The notes: generated by a model from the sequence alone, not told the origin. A DNA stretch of 64,000 nucleotides from Mycobacterium shigaense (GCF_002356315.1 NZ_AP018164.1:3100001-3164000), one strand, 5' to 3'; shown: positions 1 to 9,769, counted from the first letter of the stretch. Translations and numbers: made by a program.

Positions 1-1401
1 CACCGGCGGCGTCGGGCCGGCCTCCGGGAGCTCGGCCGCAGGGGCGGACTCGACGATCACGTGCGCGTTGGTACCGCTGATCCCGAAGGACGACACCCCC
101 GCGCGGCGCGCCCGCTCGGCCGGCCAGGGCCGCGGCTCGGTCAGCAGCGACACCGACCCCGCCGCCCAGTCCACGTGCGGGCTGGGCGCATCGACATGCA
201 GTGTGGCGGGCAACGTTTCGTGGCGCATCGCCTGCACCATCTTGATGACGCCGGCGACACCGGCCGCGGCCTGGGTGTGTCCCATGTTCGACTTGATCGA
301 CCCCAGCCACAGCGGCTCGGGCCGGTCCTGCCCGTACGTCGCCAGCAGCGCCTGGGCCTCGATCGGGTCGCCCAGCGTCGTCCCGGTGCCGTGGCCCTCG
401 ACGACATCCACCTCGGCGGCGCTCAGTCCGGCATTGGCCAGCGCCGCACGCACGACCCGCTGCTGAGACGGGCCGTTGGGCGCGGTCAACCCGTTGGAGG
501 CCCCGTCCTGGTTGACCGCGGTGCCACGCACCAGAGCCAGCACCGGGTGGCCGAGGCGTCGCGCATCCGACAACCGCTCCACGACCAGCATGGCCCCGCC
601 CTCGGACCAGCCGACCCCGTCGGCCGCACCGGCGTAGGCCTTGCACCGACCGTCGGGCGCGAGGCCGCGATGCCGGCTGAACTCGATGAAAACCGTCGGT
701 GTGGCGTTGACGGTCGCGCCGCCGGCCAGGGCCAGGTCGCACTCGCCCGACCGCAGCGACTGCACCGCCATGTGCAAGGCCACCAGCGACGACGAGCACG
801 CCGTGTCGACCGACACCGCGGGGCCCTCCAGCCCGAGCACGTAGGAGACGCGGCCCGAGGCGACGCTGGAGGTCATGCCGGTCAGCCGGTAGCCCTCGAT
901 CTCCTCGGCGAGCATGCCGTAGCCCTGCACGATGAGCCCGGCGAAGACGCCGGTGGCGCTGCCCCGCAATCCGCTGGGATCGATCCCGCCACGCTCCAGT
1001 GCCTCCCACGCCAACTCCAGCAGCATCCGGTGCTGCGGGTCCATCGCCAGCGCCTCACTGGGCGCGATGCCGAAGAACGCGGGGTCGAAGTCGGCGACAC
1101 CGTCGACGAAGCCGCCGGTGCGGGCGTAGGTCTTGTGGCGGGCGTCGGGGTCGGGGTCGTACAGCGACGCCACGTCCCACCCGCGATCGGCGGGAAAGTC
1201 CGTCATCACGTCGCGACCGTCGGCCACCATCTGCCACAGGCCCTCGGGAGTGTCGACGCCTCCGGGGAACCGGCACGACATGCCGACGATGGCGATCGGC
1301 TCGCTGGAGCGCTCCACCAGCGCACGGTTGGCGCGCTTCAGGCGTTCAACCTGGACCAGGGCTTTACGCAGCGCTTCGGTCGCGTGCTGGAGTTGATCCA
1401 C
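1..1401 (-). CDS. pks12: Modular polyketide synthase Pks12, N-terminal part (runs off window start)
   Basis: The first 467 codons of a very large type I polyketide synthase are visible; the rest lies beyond base 1. Residues 1-30 form a short docking-type helix (starts [15 protein letters not shown]), then a ketosynthase domain begins at [17 protein letters not shown]. The catalytic cysteine is at about residue 202 in VDTACSSS, with the two ketosynthase histidines in [12 protein letters not shown] and [11 protein letters not shown]. The N terminus closely resembles M. tuberculosis Pks12 (Rv2048c), which builds the mannosyl-beta-1-phosphomycoketide backbone. The GTG start at 1401 is preceded by a GAGGGG Shine-Dalgarno sequence and matches the family start. 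The adjacent small zinc-ribbon gene and rbpA give the Rv2048c-Rv2050 order, supporting the assignment. Acyltransferase and later domains cannot be checked. Confidence 0.9.
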   Translation of the reverse strand, partial: MDQLQHATEALRKALVQVERLKRANRALVERSSEPIAIVGMSCRFPGGVDTPEGLWQMVADGRDVMTDFPADRGWDVASLYDPDPDARHKTYARTGGFVDGVADFDPAFFGIAPSEALAMDPQHRMLLELAWEALERGGIDPSGLRGSATGVFAGLIVQGYGMLAEEIEGYRLTGMTSSVASGRVSYVLGLEGPAVSVDTACSSSLVALHMAVQSLRSGECDLALAGGATVNATPTVFIEFSRHRGLAPDGRCKAYAGAADGVGWSEGGAMLVVERLSDARRLGHPVLALVRGTAVNQDGASNGLTAPNGPSQQRVVRAALANAGLSAAEVDVVEGHGTGTTLGDPIEAQALLATYGQDRPEPLWLGSIKSNMGHTQAAAGVAGVIKMVQAMRHETLPATLHVDAPSPHVDWAAGSVSLLTEPRPWPAERARRAGVSSFGISGTNAHVIVESAPAAELPEAGPTPPV

Positions 1402-1766
1402 CGTGTGTGCCCCTCGCCTAATATTGGCCGTCGTCAGCCATCGGATGCCGAGTCACGGGAGTTGCCGCGCGATACGACGCCGGCACCTTTTCCACCTGCG
1501 CCGCGCAGCTCTGAAACCCAAGAATGTCGCTGGTGAGTATGGCCAACTCCGGCGGGATTTCAAAACGGCTGCGACGTGTACAACGCCGTGTCCCAGGCGG
1601 TGCGACGCTGCGCCGCGACCAGCTCGGCGCCGCCGCGGCCGGTCCAACCCGGCCGAATTGTTGGCACGCCATCCATGGCGCGACTGTACCCGGCTGCGCC
1701 TCGACGGTGGTCGAGCGCACGACAGCGGGATGCCGGGCGCGGTGCCGCAACCCCGAGCGACGGGGT
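1402..1766. other. Intergenic region upstream of pks12
   Basis: This 365-base stretch between the pks12 start and the end of the next minus-strand gene carries no convincing gene. Open frames crossing it have no good start or recognisable protein. It presumably holds the pks12 promoter; I could not pick a specific -10/-35 pair. Confidence 0.5.
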
Positions 1767-2117
1767 TCAGACACCCACTCGGCGCCAACCGTCGGCGGCG
1801 CGCGCGGCGCTGATCAGCACGTCGCACAGCTCGCGCAGTTCGGCCAGCCCGGCTCCTTCGTCGAGCGCCGTGGCGACGTCCTCCGCCGCGCATCGGACCT
1901 GGTAGACGCGGTCCGACAGATCTGTGGCGTCGTCGGCCGACAGCACCACCGCGTCGGCCGGCACGGCCGCCGACTCTCCGCGGCTGATCGATGCCCGCTG
2001 CTCGTAGGCCCGCTGGCGGCAGGACTGGCGGCAGTATTGGCGACGCCGGCCCATCCCGACGTCGGTCACGTCCCGTCCACACCAACGGCACGGTTGCGGG
2101 CGGGCACGGCGGGTCAC
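1767..2117 (-). CDS. Small zinc-ribbon protein (Rv2049c-like)
   Basis: A 116-aa protein of unknown function. Near the N terminus it has two cysteine pairs, PCRWCGR and RQYCRQSCRQRAYEQR, the signature of a small zinc ribbon common in actinobacterial hypothetical proteins. The rest is a helical acidic segment (SDRVYQVRCAAEDVATAL). It sits between pks12 and rbpA exactly where M. tuberculosis has Rv2049c. I chose the GTG at 2117 because homologous N termini begin just before the RRARPQPCRWC motif; an upstream ATG at 2168 would add 17 residues and reach further into the rbpA promoter. It is divergent from rbpA, so the 150 bases between them must contain both promoters. Nucleic-acid binding is only a guess from the zinc ribbon. 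Confidence 0.75.
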   Translation of the reverse strand: MTRRARPQPCRWCGRDVTDVGMGRRRQYCRQSCRQRAYEQRASISRGESAAVPADAVVLSADDATDLSDRVYQVRCAAEDVATALDEGAGLAELRELCDVLISAARAADGWRRVGV

Positions 2118-2271
2118 GCCTGCCGACTTTAGTCCGCGGGGCTCCGCGATCCCGGTATCATTGACCATCGAGTCGTTGCCGCCGCGTGTCTGCCCAGGAA
2201 CTACGCAGGCCGCCGTAACGTTTGCCAAGCGAAGAGAATCGCACCACGTCAAACCCGAAGGAGTAGCAGCC

Positions 2272-2607
2272 ATGGCTGATCGCGTACTGAGGGGCAGTCG
2301 CCTCGGAGCCGTGAGCTACGAGACCGACCGCAACCACGACCTGGCACCACGTCAGCTGGCGAAGTACCGCACCGAGAACGGTGAGGAATTCGAGGTCCCC
2401 TTCGCCGACGATGCCGAAATCCCCGGCACCTGGCTGTGCCGCAACGGCCTGGAAGGCACCCTGATCGAGGGCGACCTGCCCGAGCCGAAGAAAGTCAAGC
2501 CGCCGCGCACCCACTGGGACATGCTGCTGGAGCGACGCAGCGTCGAAGAACTCGAAGAGCTGCTCAAGGAGCGCCTCGAGCTGATCAGAACCAAGCGGCG
2601 CGGCTGA
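2272..2607 (+). CDS. rbpA: RNA polymerase-binding protein RbpA
   Basis: A 111-aa protein nearly identical to M. tuberculosis RbpA (Rv2050), starting MADRVLRGSRLGAVSYETD. RbpA binds RNA polymerase and group I/II sigma factors and stabilises the open promoter complex. The layout matches the family: basic N-terminal tail, a core domain with PGTWLCRNG, a basic linker (EPKKVKPPRTHWDMLLERR) that contacts promoter DNA, and a C-terminal sigma-interaction helix (VEELEELLKERLELI). The ATG at 2272 follows a good Shine-Dalgarno sequence (AAGGAG, 2258-2263) and gives exactly the family length. It is monocistronic, convergent with ppm1 on its downstream side. Confidence 0.97.
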   Translation: MADRVLRGSRLGAVSYETDRNHDLAPRQLAKYRTENGEEFEVPFADDAEIPGTWLCRNGLEGTLIEGDLPEPKKVKPPRTHWDMLLERRSVEELEELLKERLELIRTKRRG

Positions 2608-2619
2608 TCCCGCAAAGGG

Positions 2620-3414
2620 TCAGGAGCGGTTGTCCGCCGACGCGGTTCGCGCGTTGGCCATCCGCCCCTCAATGCCCCATTTGGCGACCTTGACCAGCGC
2701 CTCGCGAATGTTGGACCCGCTCATCTTGGACACGCCGAGCTCACGCTCGGTGAACGTGATCGGCACCTCGGCGACGACGAATCCGTTGCCGAGGGTGCGG
2801 CGGGTCAGGTCGATCTGGAAGCAGTAGCCCTTGGAATCGACGCCGTCGAGGTCGATCGCCTCGAGCACCTCGCGGCGATACGCACGGTAGCCGGCGGTGA
2901 TGTCGTGGATGTCGATGCCCAGCGCCAGCCGCGCGTAGGTATTGGCCGTCCAGGACAGAGCCCACCGCCGCCACGGCCAGTTCTTGACGTTTCCGCCGTC
3001 GACATAGCGTGACCCGATCGCCAGGTCGGCTCCGGCGTCGATGGCTCCCAGCAGCCGGTTCAGCTGCTCAGGAGCGTGGCTGCCGTCAGCGTCCATCTCG
3101 ACGAGCACGTCATACTGCCGGCTCAGACCCCAGGCGAAGCCCGCCAGATAGGCGGCGCCGAGGCCGTCCTTGGCGGTGCGATGCAGGACGTGCGTGCGTC
3201 CGGCGTCCGCGGCCGCCAGCTCGTCGGCCAGTTCACCGGTGCCATCGGGGCTGCTGTCGTCGACGATGAGCAGGTGCACCCCGGGGCACGCGTCCTTGAG
3301 CCGCCGGTGGATCAGCGGTAGGTTCTCCCGCTCGTTGAACGTCGGGATGATCACCAGGACCCGCTGACTGGGCTGGTCGCCCGGTACGCGCGTCGCCTGC
3401 TGGCCGGTGGTCAT
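2620..3414 (-). CDS. ppm1: Polyprenol-monophosphomannose synthase (Ppm1 catalytic domain)
   Basis: A 264-aa GT2-family glycosyltransferase that transfers mannose from GDP-mannose to polyprenyl phosphate. The product feeds lipomannan and lipoarabinomannan elongation and protein mannosylation. The nucleotide-binding start [15 protein letters not shown], the [11 protein letters not shown] motif and the metal-binding EMDADGSH motif are visible, and the domain matches the C-terminal D2 half of M. tuberculosis Ppm1 (Rv2051c). There are no transmembrane segments. Its ATG overlaps the lnt stop codon by four bases (ATGA), so the two are translationally coupled in one operon. In M. tuberculosis the two are fused; here they lie in different frames, as in M. 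smegmatis. Confidence 0.93.
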   Translation of the reverse strand: MTTGQQATRVPGDQPSQRVLVIIPTFNERENLPLIHRRLKDACPGVHLLIVDDSSPDGTGELADELAAADAGRTHVLHRTAKDGLGAAYLAGFAWGLSRQYDVLVEMDADGSHAPEQLNRLLGAIDAGADLAIGSRYVDGGNVKNWPWRRWALSWTANTYARLALGIDIHDITAGYRAYRREVLEAIDLDGVDSKGYCFQIDLTRRTLGNGFVVAEVPITFTERELGVSKMSGSNIREALVKVAKWGIEGRMANARTASADNRS

Positions 3415-5489
3415 GTAGCTCCTCTGTGTCGCCCGAGATTACGCGGGGGTCGGCCGCTTTTGTGATGAAGCGGAGTGTAGTCACTGCCCTGCTCGGGCGG
3501 CACATCGTCGTCGCCCCGGTCAGGCGCGGGCCCGGTGTCGGAGGCCGTTGGCTCCTCCGGCTCATCCGAGGGTTGATCCGGGGGCGCCGGCCTCCGGCGC
3601 ATCGGACGCAGGAACCACCCATTGTGCCGTATCCCGGCCAAAATGACCGCTCCAGCCGTCGCAACCAACACCCACTGCAGGATCGGCCCCCAGCGGGTCG
3701 CGGGCGTCAGCGCCGTCTTCAGGCGCACCTGGATGTCCAGGTAGGCGGGCGTGAAGAAGGAGGTGCGGACCAGTTCGGCCCCGTCGGGCGCGATGATGGC
3801 GCTGACTCCGGTAGTGCCGGCCACCAGGGCGTAGCGGTCGTGCTCGACGGCGCGAAGCTTGGCGAACGCCAACTCTTGTTCGCTCATCCTCTGGTTGAAG
3901 GTGGCATTGTTCGTCGGCACCGCCAGCAGCTGGGCGCCGTTGCGGACCGCTTTGCGTGGGGCGCGGTCGAAGATGACCTCCCAGCAGGTGGTGACGCCGA
4001 CGGGCACGCCCGCGATGTGCACCACGCCGGTGCCAGGGCGCGGCACGAAATGCCCGGCCCGATCGGCGTAGCCGGAGAGATGTTTAAGCAGCCCCGCCAT
4101 CGGCAGGTACTCGCCGAACGGTTGCACGATCTCCTTGTCGTGGCGGTCGGCCGGTCCCGTCACCGGATTCCAGACGATGACGGTGTTGGTGGTGTACTGC
4201 GCGGGATCGTTCGCGCGTCCGGGCAGGTCCAGGACTGTGCCGAACATGATCGGCGCGCCGATCGCGTGCGCCGCCTCCGCGATCTGCTGAGCGGCGTCGG
4301 GATTGAGCAAGGGATCGATGTCGGAGGAGTTCTCCGGCCACACGACGAATTGCGGTTGCGGCGCGGCTCCCGCGCGCACGTCCTCGGCCAGGCGCAGCGT
4401 CTCCCGGACGTGGTTGTCGAGCACCTGCCGCCGCTGCTCGTTGAAGTTGAGGCCCAGGCGCGGCACGTTGCCCTGCACCGCGGCGACCGTGACCGGGGTT
4501 TCGCCGCCGGATCCCGCGCCGGCGTGCCGCACGTGCGGCCAGACGACAGCCGCGGCGAACAGCACCAGACAGATGCAGATGCCGGGCAATACCACCGCGG
4601 GCGGCGCGGTGTCGGCGGCCGTGGCCCCGCCGGGCTCGGCGGCGCGACCATGGCCGCCGCGCCACCATTGGGCGATCTCCCGCCCGATCGCCGTCGCGCT
4701 GAAGCCCACCAACATAACGGCCATCGACAGCAGCGCCACGCCGCCTAGCTGGACCAGCGGCAACAACGGCCCCTCGGTCTGACCGAAAGCCACGGCGCCC
4801 CAGGGGAAACCGCCGAACGGAACGACCGATTTCAGCCACTCCTGGGCCGTCCACACCAGCGCGAACCAGATGGGCCAGCCGGGCAGGCCCCGCACCACGA
4901 CGGCGAACAACCCGAACAGGGCGGGAAACACCGCGCACAACGCCGCGAGCACCAGCCACGGCACGGCGCCGACCAGCAGGCTGATCCAGGGCAGCAGCGG
5001 CGCGTAGAACGCGAACCCGAACAGGAAGCCGTAGCCCAGGCCGCCCACCGGTGTGGTGGCGGGATGGGTCAGCACCCATCCCAAGAGTGCGGCGGCGGCG
5101 ACGGCGGCCCACCACCAGTTGACCGACGGGAAGCTGGCGCACAGCAGCAGTCCCCCGGCGATGCTGACCGCCAGGCGCGCCAGCCGGGGCCGCAACCCGG
5201 CCCACACCGCCGGCAGCCGCGCGATCACCACCGCGCCCAGGCTTGCCGGTGCCCGACGCGTCGCGGCACTCAGCCGCTGGATGAAGCCCGGATTGGCGCT
5301 CGGGGTTTCGTCGTCGTACTCGGGCGAGGCCGCGGGACCCTCGTCGGGCTCGTCAGGTGCGTCGGGCTCCTCGGGCAACGCGCCGGACGCGTCGTCCCCG
5401 GGATCGGGGTCGTCCAAGCCGCCCTCGCCCGTCGGGGGCTCCTCGTCCTCGGCGCGGCGCAGGTGGCGGGCGGACCACTGCCTAGCCAT
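3411..5489 (-). CDS. lnt: Apolipoprotein N-acyltransferase
   Basis: A 692-aa membrane enzyme that adds the third, N-linked acyl chain to lipoproteins. It has an acidic, proline-rich N-terminal tail (roughly residues 12-60, full of E, D and P), then about eight hydrophobic helices, then a nitrilase-type catalytic domain. The triad is visible: Glu in VVWPENSSD, Lys in [15 protein letters not shown] and Cys in [10 protein letters not shown]. It corresponds to the N-terminal D1 half of M. tuberculosis Rv2051c. The ATG at 5489 overlaps the end of the upstream amidohydrolase gene by eight bases and its stop overlaps the ppm1 start, giving a compact amidohydrolase-lnt-ppm1 operon. The D1 part is known to anchor and support Ppm1 in M. 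tuberculosis, so coupling may preserve that interaction. Confidence 0.93.
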   Translation of the reverse strand: MARQWSARHLRRAEDEEPPTGEGGLDDPDPGDDASGALPEEPDAPDEPDEGPAASPEYDDETPSANPGFIQRLSAATRRAPASLGAVVIARLPAVWAGLRPRLARLAVSIAGGLLLCASFPSVNWWWAAVAAAALLGWVLTHPATTPVGGLGYGFLFGFAFYAPLLPWISLLVGAVPWLVLAALCAVFPALFGLFAVVVRGLPGWPIWFALVWTAQEWLKSVVPFGGFPWGAVAFGQTEGPLLPLVQLGGVALLSMAVMLVGFSATAIGREIAQWWRGGHGRAAEPGGATAADTAPPAVVLPGICICLVLFAAAVVWPHVRHAGAGSGGETPVTVAAVQGNVPRLGLNFNEQRRQVLDNHVRETLRLAEDVRAGAAPQPQFVVWPENSSDIDPLLNPDAAQQIAEAAHAIGAPIMFGTVLDLPGRANDPAQYTTNTVIVWNPVTGPADRHDKEIVQPFGEYLPMAGLLKHLSGYADRAGHFVPRPGTGVVHIAGVPVGVTTCWEVIFDRAPRKAVRNGAQLLAVPTNNATFNQRMSEQELAFAKLRAVEHDRYALVAGTTGVSAIIAPDGAELVRTSFFTPAYLDIQVRLKTALTPATRWGPILQWVLVATAGAVILAGIRHNGWFLRPMRRRPAPPDQPSDEPEEPTASDTGPAPDRGDDDVPPEQGSDYTPLHHKSGRPPRNLGRHRGAT

Positions 5490-7080
5490 GCAGGACAGCG
5501 CCCCGATGCACGGTTTGGCGGCAGCGCGGCAAGGTGTCGGTGGGCTCCAGCCGTGGCAGCGCGGGCACCCGGGACCGCGGATCGGTCGACCAGCGCTGGA
5601 CCCCGTCCTGCGGCGCGGGCAATTCCAGCGAGCCGGCGTCCCACACGGCGTAGGAGGCGGGCGCGCCCGGGACCAGGGTGCCGATGGCGGCGTCGCCCAC
5701 GCCGCAGGCCCGCCAGCCGCCGCGGGTGGCGGCGCCGAACGCGGCCCGGGCCGACACCGCGCTGCCGGCGGTGTGGTGGCGGACCGCGGCACGCACGCTG
5801 CCCCACGGGTCGAAAGCCGTCACCGGGGCGTCGGAACCGAGCGCGAGGGGCACGCCTTGGGATGCTAACAGCGCGAGCGGGTTGAGCCGCCTGGCTCGTT
5901 CGGCGCCCAGCCGGCGGGCATACATTCCGTCGTCACCGCCCCACAGCAGGTCGAAGTTGGGCTGCACGCTGGCGATCACGCCCCACGCGCCCAGCTTGGC
6001 GGCCTGCTCGGCGGTCACCATCTCCAGGTGCTCCAGCCGGTGGCCGCACCGGGCCACGGCGGCCACGCCGAGGTCGTCGACGACCCGTTCGAAGGCCCCG
6101 ACGGCGGCCGAGACCGCCGCATCCCCGATCACGTGAAAGCCGGCCGTCACTGCCGCCTCGGTACAGGCCCGCACGTGGGCCTCGATCACGTCGGGTTCCA
6201 GGTAGCAGGTGCCGACGCGGTCTGGAGCGTCAAGGTAGGGCTCGTGCAGCCAGGCCGTGCGCGAGCCGAGGGCGCCGTCGACGAACAGATCACCCGCCAG
6301 CCCGCGCGCGCCGGTCTGCTCCATCAGCGTCCGGGCTTGCGCTGCCGTGGTCACCGCCTCACCCCAATAACCGATGATCTCGATGCCGTGGTCCAAGGCG
6401 TGCAGCTGCAGCCAGTCGTCGAGCCCGCCGATCTCGGGACCGGCGCATTCGTGCACCGCGACGATGCCAGACGCCGCCGCGGCCCGCAACGCCGCGAGCC
6501 GAGCCCCGGCCAGCTGCGCGGGGGTCAGCAGGCCGCGGGCGACGGCGCGGACCAGGTGATGCGCGTCGCCGGCCAAGGGCCGTTCGGCGGCGAAACCGTC
6601 GGCCGCCGCAAGGTCGGGAACCAGTTGGCGCAGCCCCGTGGACGCCAGTGCGGAATGCACGTCGACGCGCGCCAGGTAGGCGGGCCGGCCGTCGAGGACC
6701 ACGTCGAGCTCCGCGGTGGTCGGCGGGCGGTTCTCGGGCCAGGTCGACTCGTCCCAACCGTGGCCCCATACCGGCTCACCGTGGTGGGCGGCCGCATGCT
6801 CGGCGACCAGCCGCAGGCAGTGGCCCAGCGACACGGCACCCCGCAGGTCCAGCCCACTGAGTGTCAGGCCAGTCGCGCTCACGTGGATATGACTGTCGAC
6901 GAATCCCGGCGCGACGAAACCGCCGTCCAGATCCGTCACGGCGGCGTCCGGGAACTGGCTGCGGCCCACCTCGTCGCTGCCCAGCCAGGCAACGACGCCG
7001 TCGCGCACCGCCATGGCGGTGGCATCGGGATGGCTAGGGCTGTGCACCCGGCCGTTCACCAGCAGCGTCGTCGGGGTCAC
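5482..7080 (-). CDS. Amidohydrolase, YtcJ-like
   Basis: A 532-aa metal-dependent amidohydrolase (amidohydrolase family 3). The metal-binding HxH motif is in [13 protein letters not shown], preceded by the usual small beta-sandwich segment ([15 protein letters not shown]). Other motifs are [26 protein letters not shown] and a C-terminal [15 protein letters not shown] that supplies the catalytic Asp. YtcJ-like enzymes hydrolyse N-acyl or amide bonds, but the substrate cannot be told from sequence. The GTG at 7080 is the first start in the frame and places the beta-sandwich correctly. It is the first gene of the operon with lnt and ppm1; no link between its activity and lipoprotein acylation is evident. 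Confidence 0.85.
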   Translation of the reverse strand: MTPTTLLVNGRVHSPSHPDATAMAVRDGVVAWLGSDEVGRSQFPDAAVTDLDGGFVAPGFVDSHIHVSATGLTLSGLDLRGAVSLGHCLRLVAEHAAAHHGEPVWGHGWDESTWPENRPPTTAELDVVLDGRPAYLARVDVHSALASTGLRQLVPDLAAADGFAAERPLAGDAHHLVRAVARGLLTPAQLAGARLAALRAAAASGIVAVHECAGPEIGGLDDWLQLHALDHGIEIIGYWGEAVTTAAQARTLMEQTGARGLAGDLFVDGALGSRTAWLHEPYLDAPDRVGTCYLEPDVIEAHVRACTEAAVTAGFHVIGDAAVSAAVGAFERVVDDLGVAAVARCGHRLEHLEMVTAEQAAKLGAWGVIASVQPNFDLLWGGDDGMYARRLGAERARRLNPLALLASQGVPLALGSDAPVTAFDPWGSVRAAVRHHTAGSAVSARAAFGAATRGGWRACGVGDAAIGTLVPGAPASYAVWDAGSLELPAPQDGVQRWSTDPRSRVPALPRLEPTDTLPRCRQTVHRGAVLHG

Positions 7081-7113
7081 AAGCCAAAGCTACGCGCGGG
7101 CGCGAATGGGCAA

Positions 7114-7644
7114 TCAGTTCGAGTCGGAGGCGTACCGGGGACCGCCCCAATGGTCGTCCTTGGGCAGCGACGGCTGGTCGAACTCGGTGACATCGATGAC
7201 CTCGCCGTCGATGTAGTCGGGGCCGTCGGTCGAATAACCGCGCCGAGACTGGGTGAACACCGTCGAGTAGGTCACCAGCGGCACCCGCCGTTGCAGACCG
7301 CGCAGCGCCACCGCGCTCACGCCGGGGCCGGCCGAGGCGCGCACCGGCGGCAACAGCAGCAGCGTCCCCAGGAGCGTGGTGACCACCCCGGGAACCAGGA
7401 CCAGCCCCGTAGCCACGGCGACCAGCGGGCCGTCGCCCAGGCTGCGTGCCTCCGTCGACCCCGACCGCATCAGGCGCAGTTGGTGCAGCAGCTGCGAGCC
7501 GGCCAGCGGGGCCAGCAGGCCCCAGCCGAGAACGAACGTGGCGAGCAGGATCAGCAGGGCCCAGCCCCACCCGAGAGCCCACACCAGGGCGAAGATCGCC
7601 GCCAGTTCGACGACGGCGTAGACGAGTAAAAGCCGGCTGACCAT
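7114..7644 (-). CDS. fxsA: FxsA-family membrane protein
   Basis: A 176-aa protein of the FxsA family, matching M. tuberculosis Rv2053c. It begins MVSRLLLVYAVVELAAI and has three to four hydrophobic segments, including a helix near residues 5-45 and the family segment GLVLVPGVVTTLLGTLLLLPP. The C-terminal tail is hydrophilic and acidic (YIDGEVIDVTEFDQPSLPKD). E. coli FxsA counteracts phage F exclusion when overexpressed; the mycobacterial role is unknown. The ATG at 7644 was chosen because translation from it begins directly with the first membrane helix; longer versions add non-conserved sequence overlapping the divergent gene. Confidence 0.85.
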   Translation of the reverse strand: MVSRLLLVYAVVELAAIFALVWALGWGWALLILLATFVLGWGLLAPLAGSQLLHQLRLMRSGSTEARSLGDGPLVAVATGLVLVPGVVTTLLGTLLLLPPVRASAGPGVSAVALRGLQRRVPLVTYSTVFTQSRRGYSTDGPDYIDGEVIDVTEFDQPSLPKDDHWGGPRYASDSN

Positions 7645-7717
7645 GTCAGGCCAACGTCTGCGGGTCGCGCCGAAGTTCCCCTGGGCTTCGGTCCGGCGGC
7701 TGCAGTTAGATGACGAT

Positions 7718-8416
7718 ATGACCACGATTGAGATCGATACCCCCGACGGACCGATCGATGCGCTGCTGAGCACGCCGCCCGGGACGGGCCCCTGGCCGGG
7801 CGTGGTGGTGATCCACGATGCCTTCGGGTACGGCCGGGACAAGCAGCAGACCAACGAACGCATCGCCCAGGCCGGCTTCGTGGCGATCACCCCGAACATG
7901 TACGCGCGCGGCGGCCGCGTCCGCTGCATCACCCGGGTCATGCGCGAATTGCAGACGCAGCGCGGCCGCGCACTGGACGACATCCTCGCCGCCCGCAACT
8001 ACCTACAGTCCAGGCCGGACTGTACCGGGCAGGTGGGGATAGCCGGCTTCTGCATGGGTGGCCAGTTTGCACTTCTGATGTCACCCAAGGGTTTTAGCGC
8101 CTCCGCTCCGTTTTATGGCGCTCCGCTGCCGCAACACTTGGACAATGCACTGGAGGGGGCGTGCCCGATCGTTGCCAGCTTCGGCGACCGCGACCCGCTC
8201 GGCAAGGGCGCGCCTGAGAAGTTGCAGAAAGTGACTGCGGCCAAACACATTACGACCGACATCAAGACCTATCCGGGCGTCGGGCACAGCTTTGCGAACA
8301 CCCTGCCCGCCCAGCCGCTGCTGCGGATCGCGGGGTTCGGTTACGACCAAGCCGCCACCGAGGACGCGTGGACCCGAGTGTTCGCGTTCTTCGGCGAGCA
8401 TCTGCGGGCCGGCTAA
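7718..8416 (+). CDS. Dienelactone hydrolase family protein
   Basis: A 232-aa alpha/beta hydrolase of the dienelactone hydrolase family, orthologous in position and sequence to M. tuberculosis Rv2054. The cysteine nucleophile elbow is GIAGFCMGGQFAL, the acid is in SFGDRDPLG and the histidine in YPGVGHSFAN. The N-terminal strand (IEIDTPDGPIDALLSTP) is typical. Family members hydrolyse dienelactones or related esters; the substrate here is unknown. The ATG at 7718 begins MTTIEIDTPDG, the family start; an upstream in-frame ATG at 7643 would add 25 residues overlapping fxsA and is less likely. Its 3' end overlaps the convergent DJ-1-type gene by four bases. Confidence 0.87.
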   Translation: MTTIEIDTPDGPIDALLSTPPGTGPWPGVVVIHDAFGYGRDKQQTNERIAQAGFVAITPNMYARGGRVRCITRVMRELQTQRGRALDDILAARNYLQSRPDCTGQVGIAGFCMGGQFALLMSPKGFSASAPFYGAPLPQHLDNALEGACPIVASFGDRDPLGKGAPEKLQKVTAAKHITTDIKTYPGVGHSFANTLPAQPLLRIAGFGYDQAATEDAWTRVFAFFGEHLRAG

Positions 8417-9270
8417 CCCGTCAACTTGTCCGACAGCACTTTCGCGAAGGTGTGGGTATCGCCGGGCCAGCGCGCCGAGATGTAGTCGCCGTCGTCGACG
8501 ACGAACGCCGGCCGCGCGTCGGTGGCCGTGTCGCGCGCCAGGCCGGAGGACTTGAGCCGCCGGTGCGGCGTGCCGCGTTCGACGTCCCGGAAATCCGCCG
8601 GATCTTCGAGCGCCCGGGTGACTTCGGCCTGCACGGACATGTAGCCGCCCGGCTGGCCGGGCTGCTCGGTGTAGGTCCGGTAGTAGTCGGGATCCCAGAA
8701 TCGGGTGATCCGGGTCAGCCGCCAGGCCAAACTTTCCATCGCCCACGTCAGGGCGGTGGTCTTGCGTCCGTAGAGCACCGATCGACCGGTCGCGGGATCG
8801 ACACTGCGGGCGGCCAGCAGCACGCCATGGCAGATCGCGGCCACAAACACGTTGCGGGCGAACGCATCCGCGACCAGCCGCTGCAGGATGTCACTGTCGA
8901 TGTAGCTGCGCATGCCGCGGGCGCGGTGGCCGCCGGGCAGCAGGATGGCGTCGACGCCGTCGAGGGTGGCCCGATCCCAGCTCACCGGGTGCTGGTACTC
9001 CCCTGACGCCACCATCTCGGCGTAGGCGGCGCGGCCATCCTTGTTGGCGCGCAGCATCAGCCCGACGAGCGGGATCACGCGCAACACCGGCAGCGCCGAC
9101 CAGATGTCCAGGCCCCGGCCGGTCACCATGATGTCGTCGGCCGCCGCGAGCGTGCCGCTTTCGGTCGCGAAGAGCACTCGGTGGCCGTCCTGCGTCAGGA
9201 CGCGCCAGCTGACCGCGACCTCGGTCGGATCGAAGTCGCGGTCCGGGATCGGGATCAGCACCGTGCCCAT
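8413..9270 (-). CDS. DJ-1/PfpI-family protein
   Basis: A 285-aa class I glutamine amidotransferase-like protein of the DJ-1/PfpI superfamily. The N-terminal strand is MGTVLIPIPDRDFDPTEVA, followed by ILLPGGHRARGMRSYIDS and the nucleophile elbow VAAICHGVLLAA carrying the reactive cysteine and adjacent histidine. Relatives include Hsp31-type glyoxalases or deglycases and proteases, so the reaction is uncertain. It is longer than minimal DJ-1 proteins (about 190 aa) and has an extended C-terminal region around FWDPDYYRTYTEQPG. It is absent from this position in M. tuberculosis H37Rv, where Rv2055c-Rv2060 lie. It starts eight bases after the upstream PPOX gene on the same strand, so the two are probably co-transcribed. 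Confidence 0.85.
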   Translation of the reverse strand: MGTVLIPIPDRDFDPTEVAVSWRVLTQDGHRVLFATESGTLAAADDIMVTGRGLDIWSALPVLRVIPLVGLMLRANKDGRAAYAEMVASGEYQHPVSWDRATLDGVDAILLPGGHRARGMRSYIDSDILQRLVADAFARNVFVAAICHGVLLAARSVDPATGRSVLYGRKTTALTWAMESLAWRLTRITRFWDPDYYRTYTEQPGQPGGYMSVQAEVTRALEDPADFRDVERGTPHRRLKSSGLARDTATDARPAFVVDDGDYISARWPGDTHTFAKVLSDKLTG

Positions 9271-9278
9271 CGGGGGCG

Positions 9279-9659
9279 CTACGCCACGCGGAGCTCGAGG
9301 CCGACGTTGCTCTCCAGGCCGCCGCGCAGCTTGCTGAAGAAGTTGAACACGGCGCCCAGGAGGCCGTAGCGCTTGCCGACCGCGTCGTAGACGGCGCCCG
9401 TTTCGGACTTGTCGAGCACGGTCGCGGTGCCCTCGACGGCCTCGCTCGTCGGGCGGCCGCGCATGGTGCAGGTGGCCAGCGTCACGCGGGGGGTGTTGCG
9501 AATCCGCTTGACCTTCCACGAAGTTCCCTGCGTGATGACCAGCAGCCGGTCCCCATCGGCAGCGGCCCAGATGGGCGTCGGCTTGGGCCGGCCGTCCTTG
9601 GTGAACGTGGTCAGCAGCAGGTATTGCGACTTGGCGAGATCGGCAAAGGTGGGCGTCAC
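9279..9659 (-). CDS. PPOX-class F420- or flavin-dependent protein (Rv2061c-like)
   Basis: A 126-aa split beta-barrel protein of the pyridoxamine-phosphate-oxidase-like class. It opens FADLAKSQYLLLTTFTKDGRP, followed by PIWAAADGDRLLVIT, the standard first strands of this fold, and GTSWKVKRIRNTPRVTLATC, which forms the cofactor-binding region. It matches M. tuberculosis Rv2061c in sequence and in lying next to cobN. Many mycobacterial members bind F420, FAD or haem and reduce small molecules; which cofactor is used here cannot be told. It has the standard family length. It is followed by the DJ-1-type gene on the same strand; a hairpin separates it from cobN upstream. Confidence 0.85.
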   Translation of the reverse strand: MTPTFADLAKSQYLLLTTFTKDGRPKPTPIWAAADGDRLLVITQGTSWKVKRIRNTPRVTLATCTMRGRPTSEAVEGTATVLDKSETGAVYDAVGKRYGLLGAVFNFFSKLRGGLESNVGLELRVA

Positions 9660-9706
9660 CGTCTCAACGTACTCGCGGGCGCACTGACACGGCGAGCGGG
9701 CTCGAG

Positions 9707-9754
9707 CGTGACAATGCAGTCACGCTGAGGCTCGAAAGTGACTGCAGCGTCACG
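9707..9754. repeat. Imperfect inverted repeat / hairpin between cobN and the PPOX gene
   Basis: Two 17-base arms, 9707-9723 (CGTGACAATGCAGTCAC) and 9738-9754 (GTGACTGCAGCGTCACG), are complementary except for two positions, with a 14-base loop. It lies just past the cobN stop in the transcribed direction. It may be a terminator-like hairpin for cobN, though no T-run follows, or a copy of a dispersed mycobacterial palindrome. Copy number in the genome is unknown. Confidence 0.5.
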
Positions 9755-9769
9755 TTCGCGCCGGCTGGC

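Noticed and set aside
61..1536. Long plus-strand open frame (491 codons) opposite pks12
   Set aside because: It is antisense to the ketosynthase domain, Arg/Gly/Pro-rich and has no protein-like features; high GC produces long antisense frames.
6028..7629. 533-codon plus-strand frame across the amidohydrolase and fxsA
   Set aside because: Antisense to two recognised genes; no motif or usable start context.
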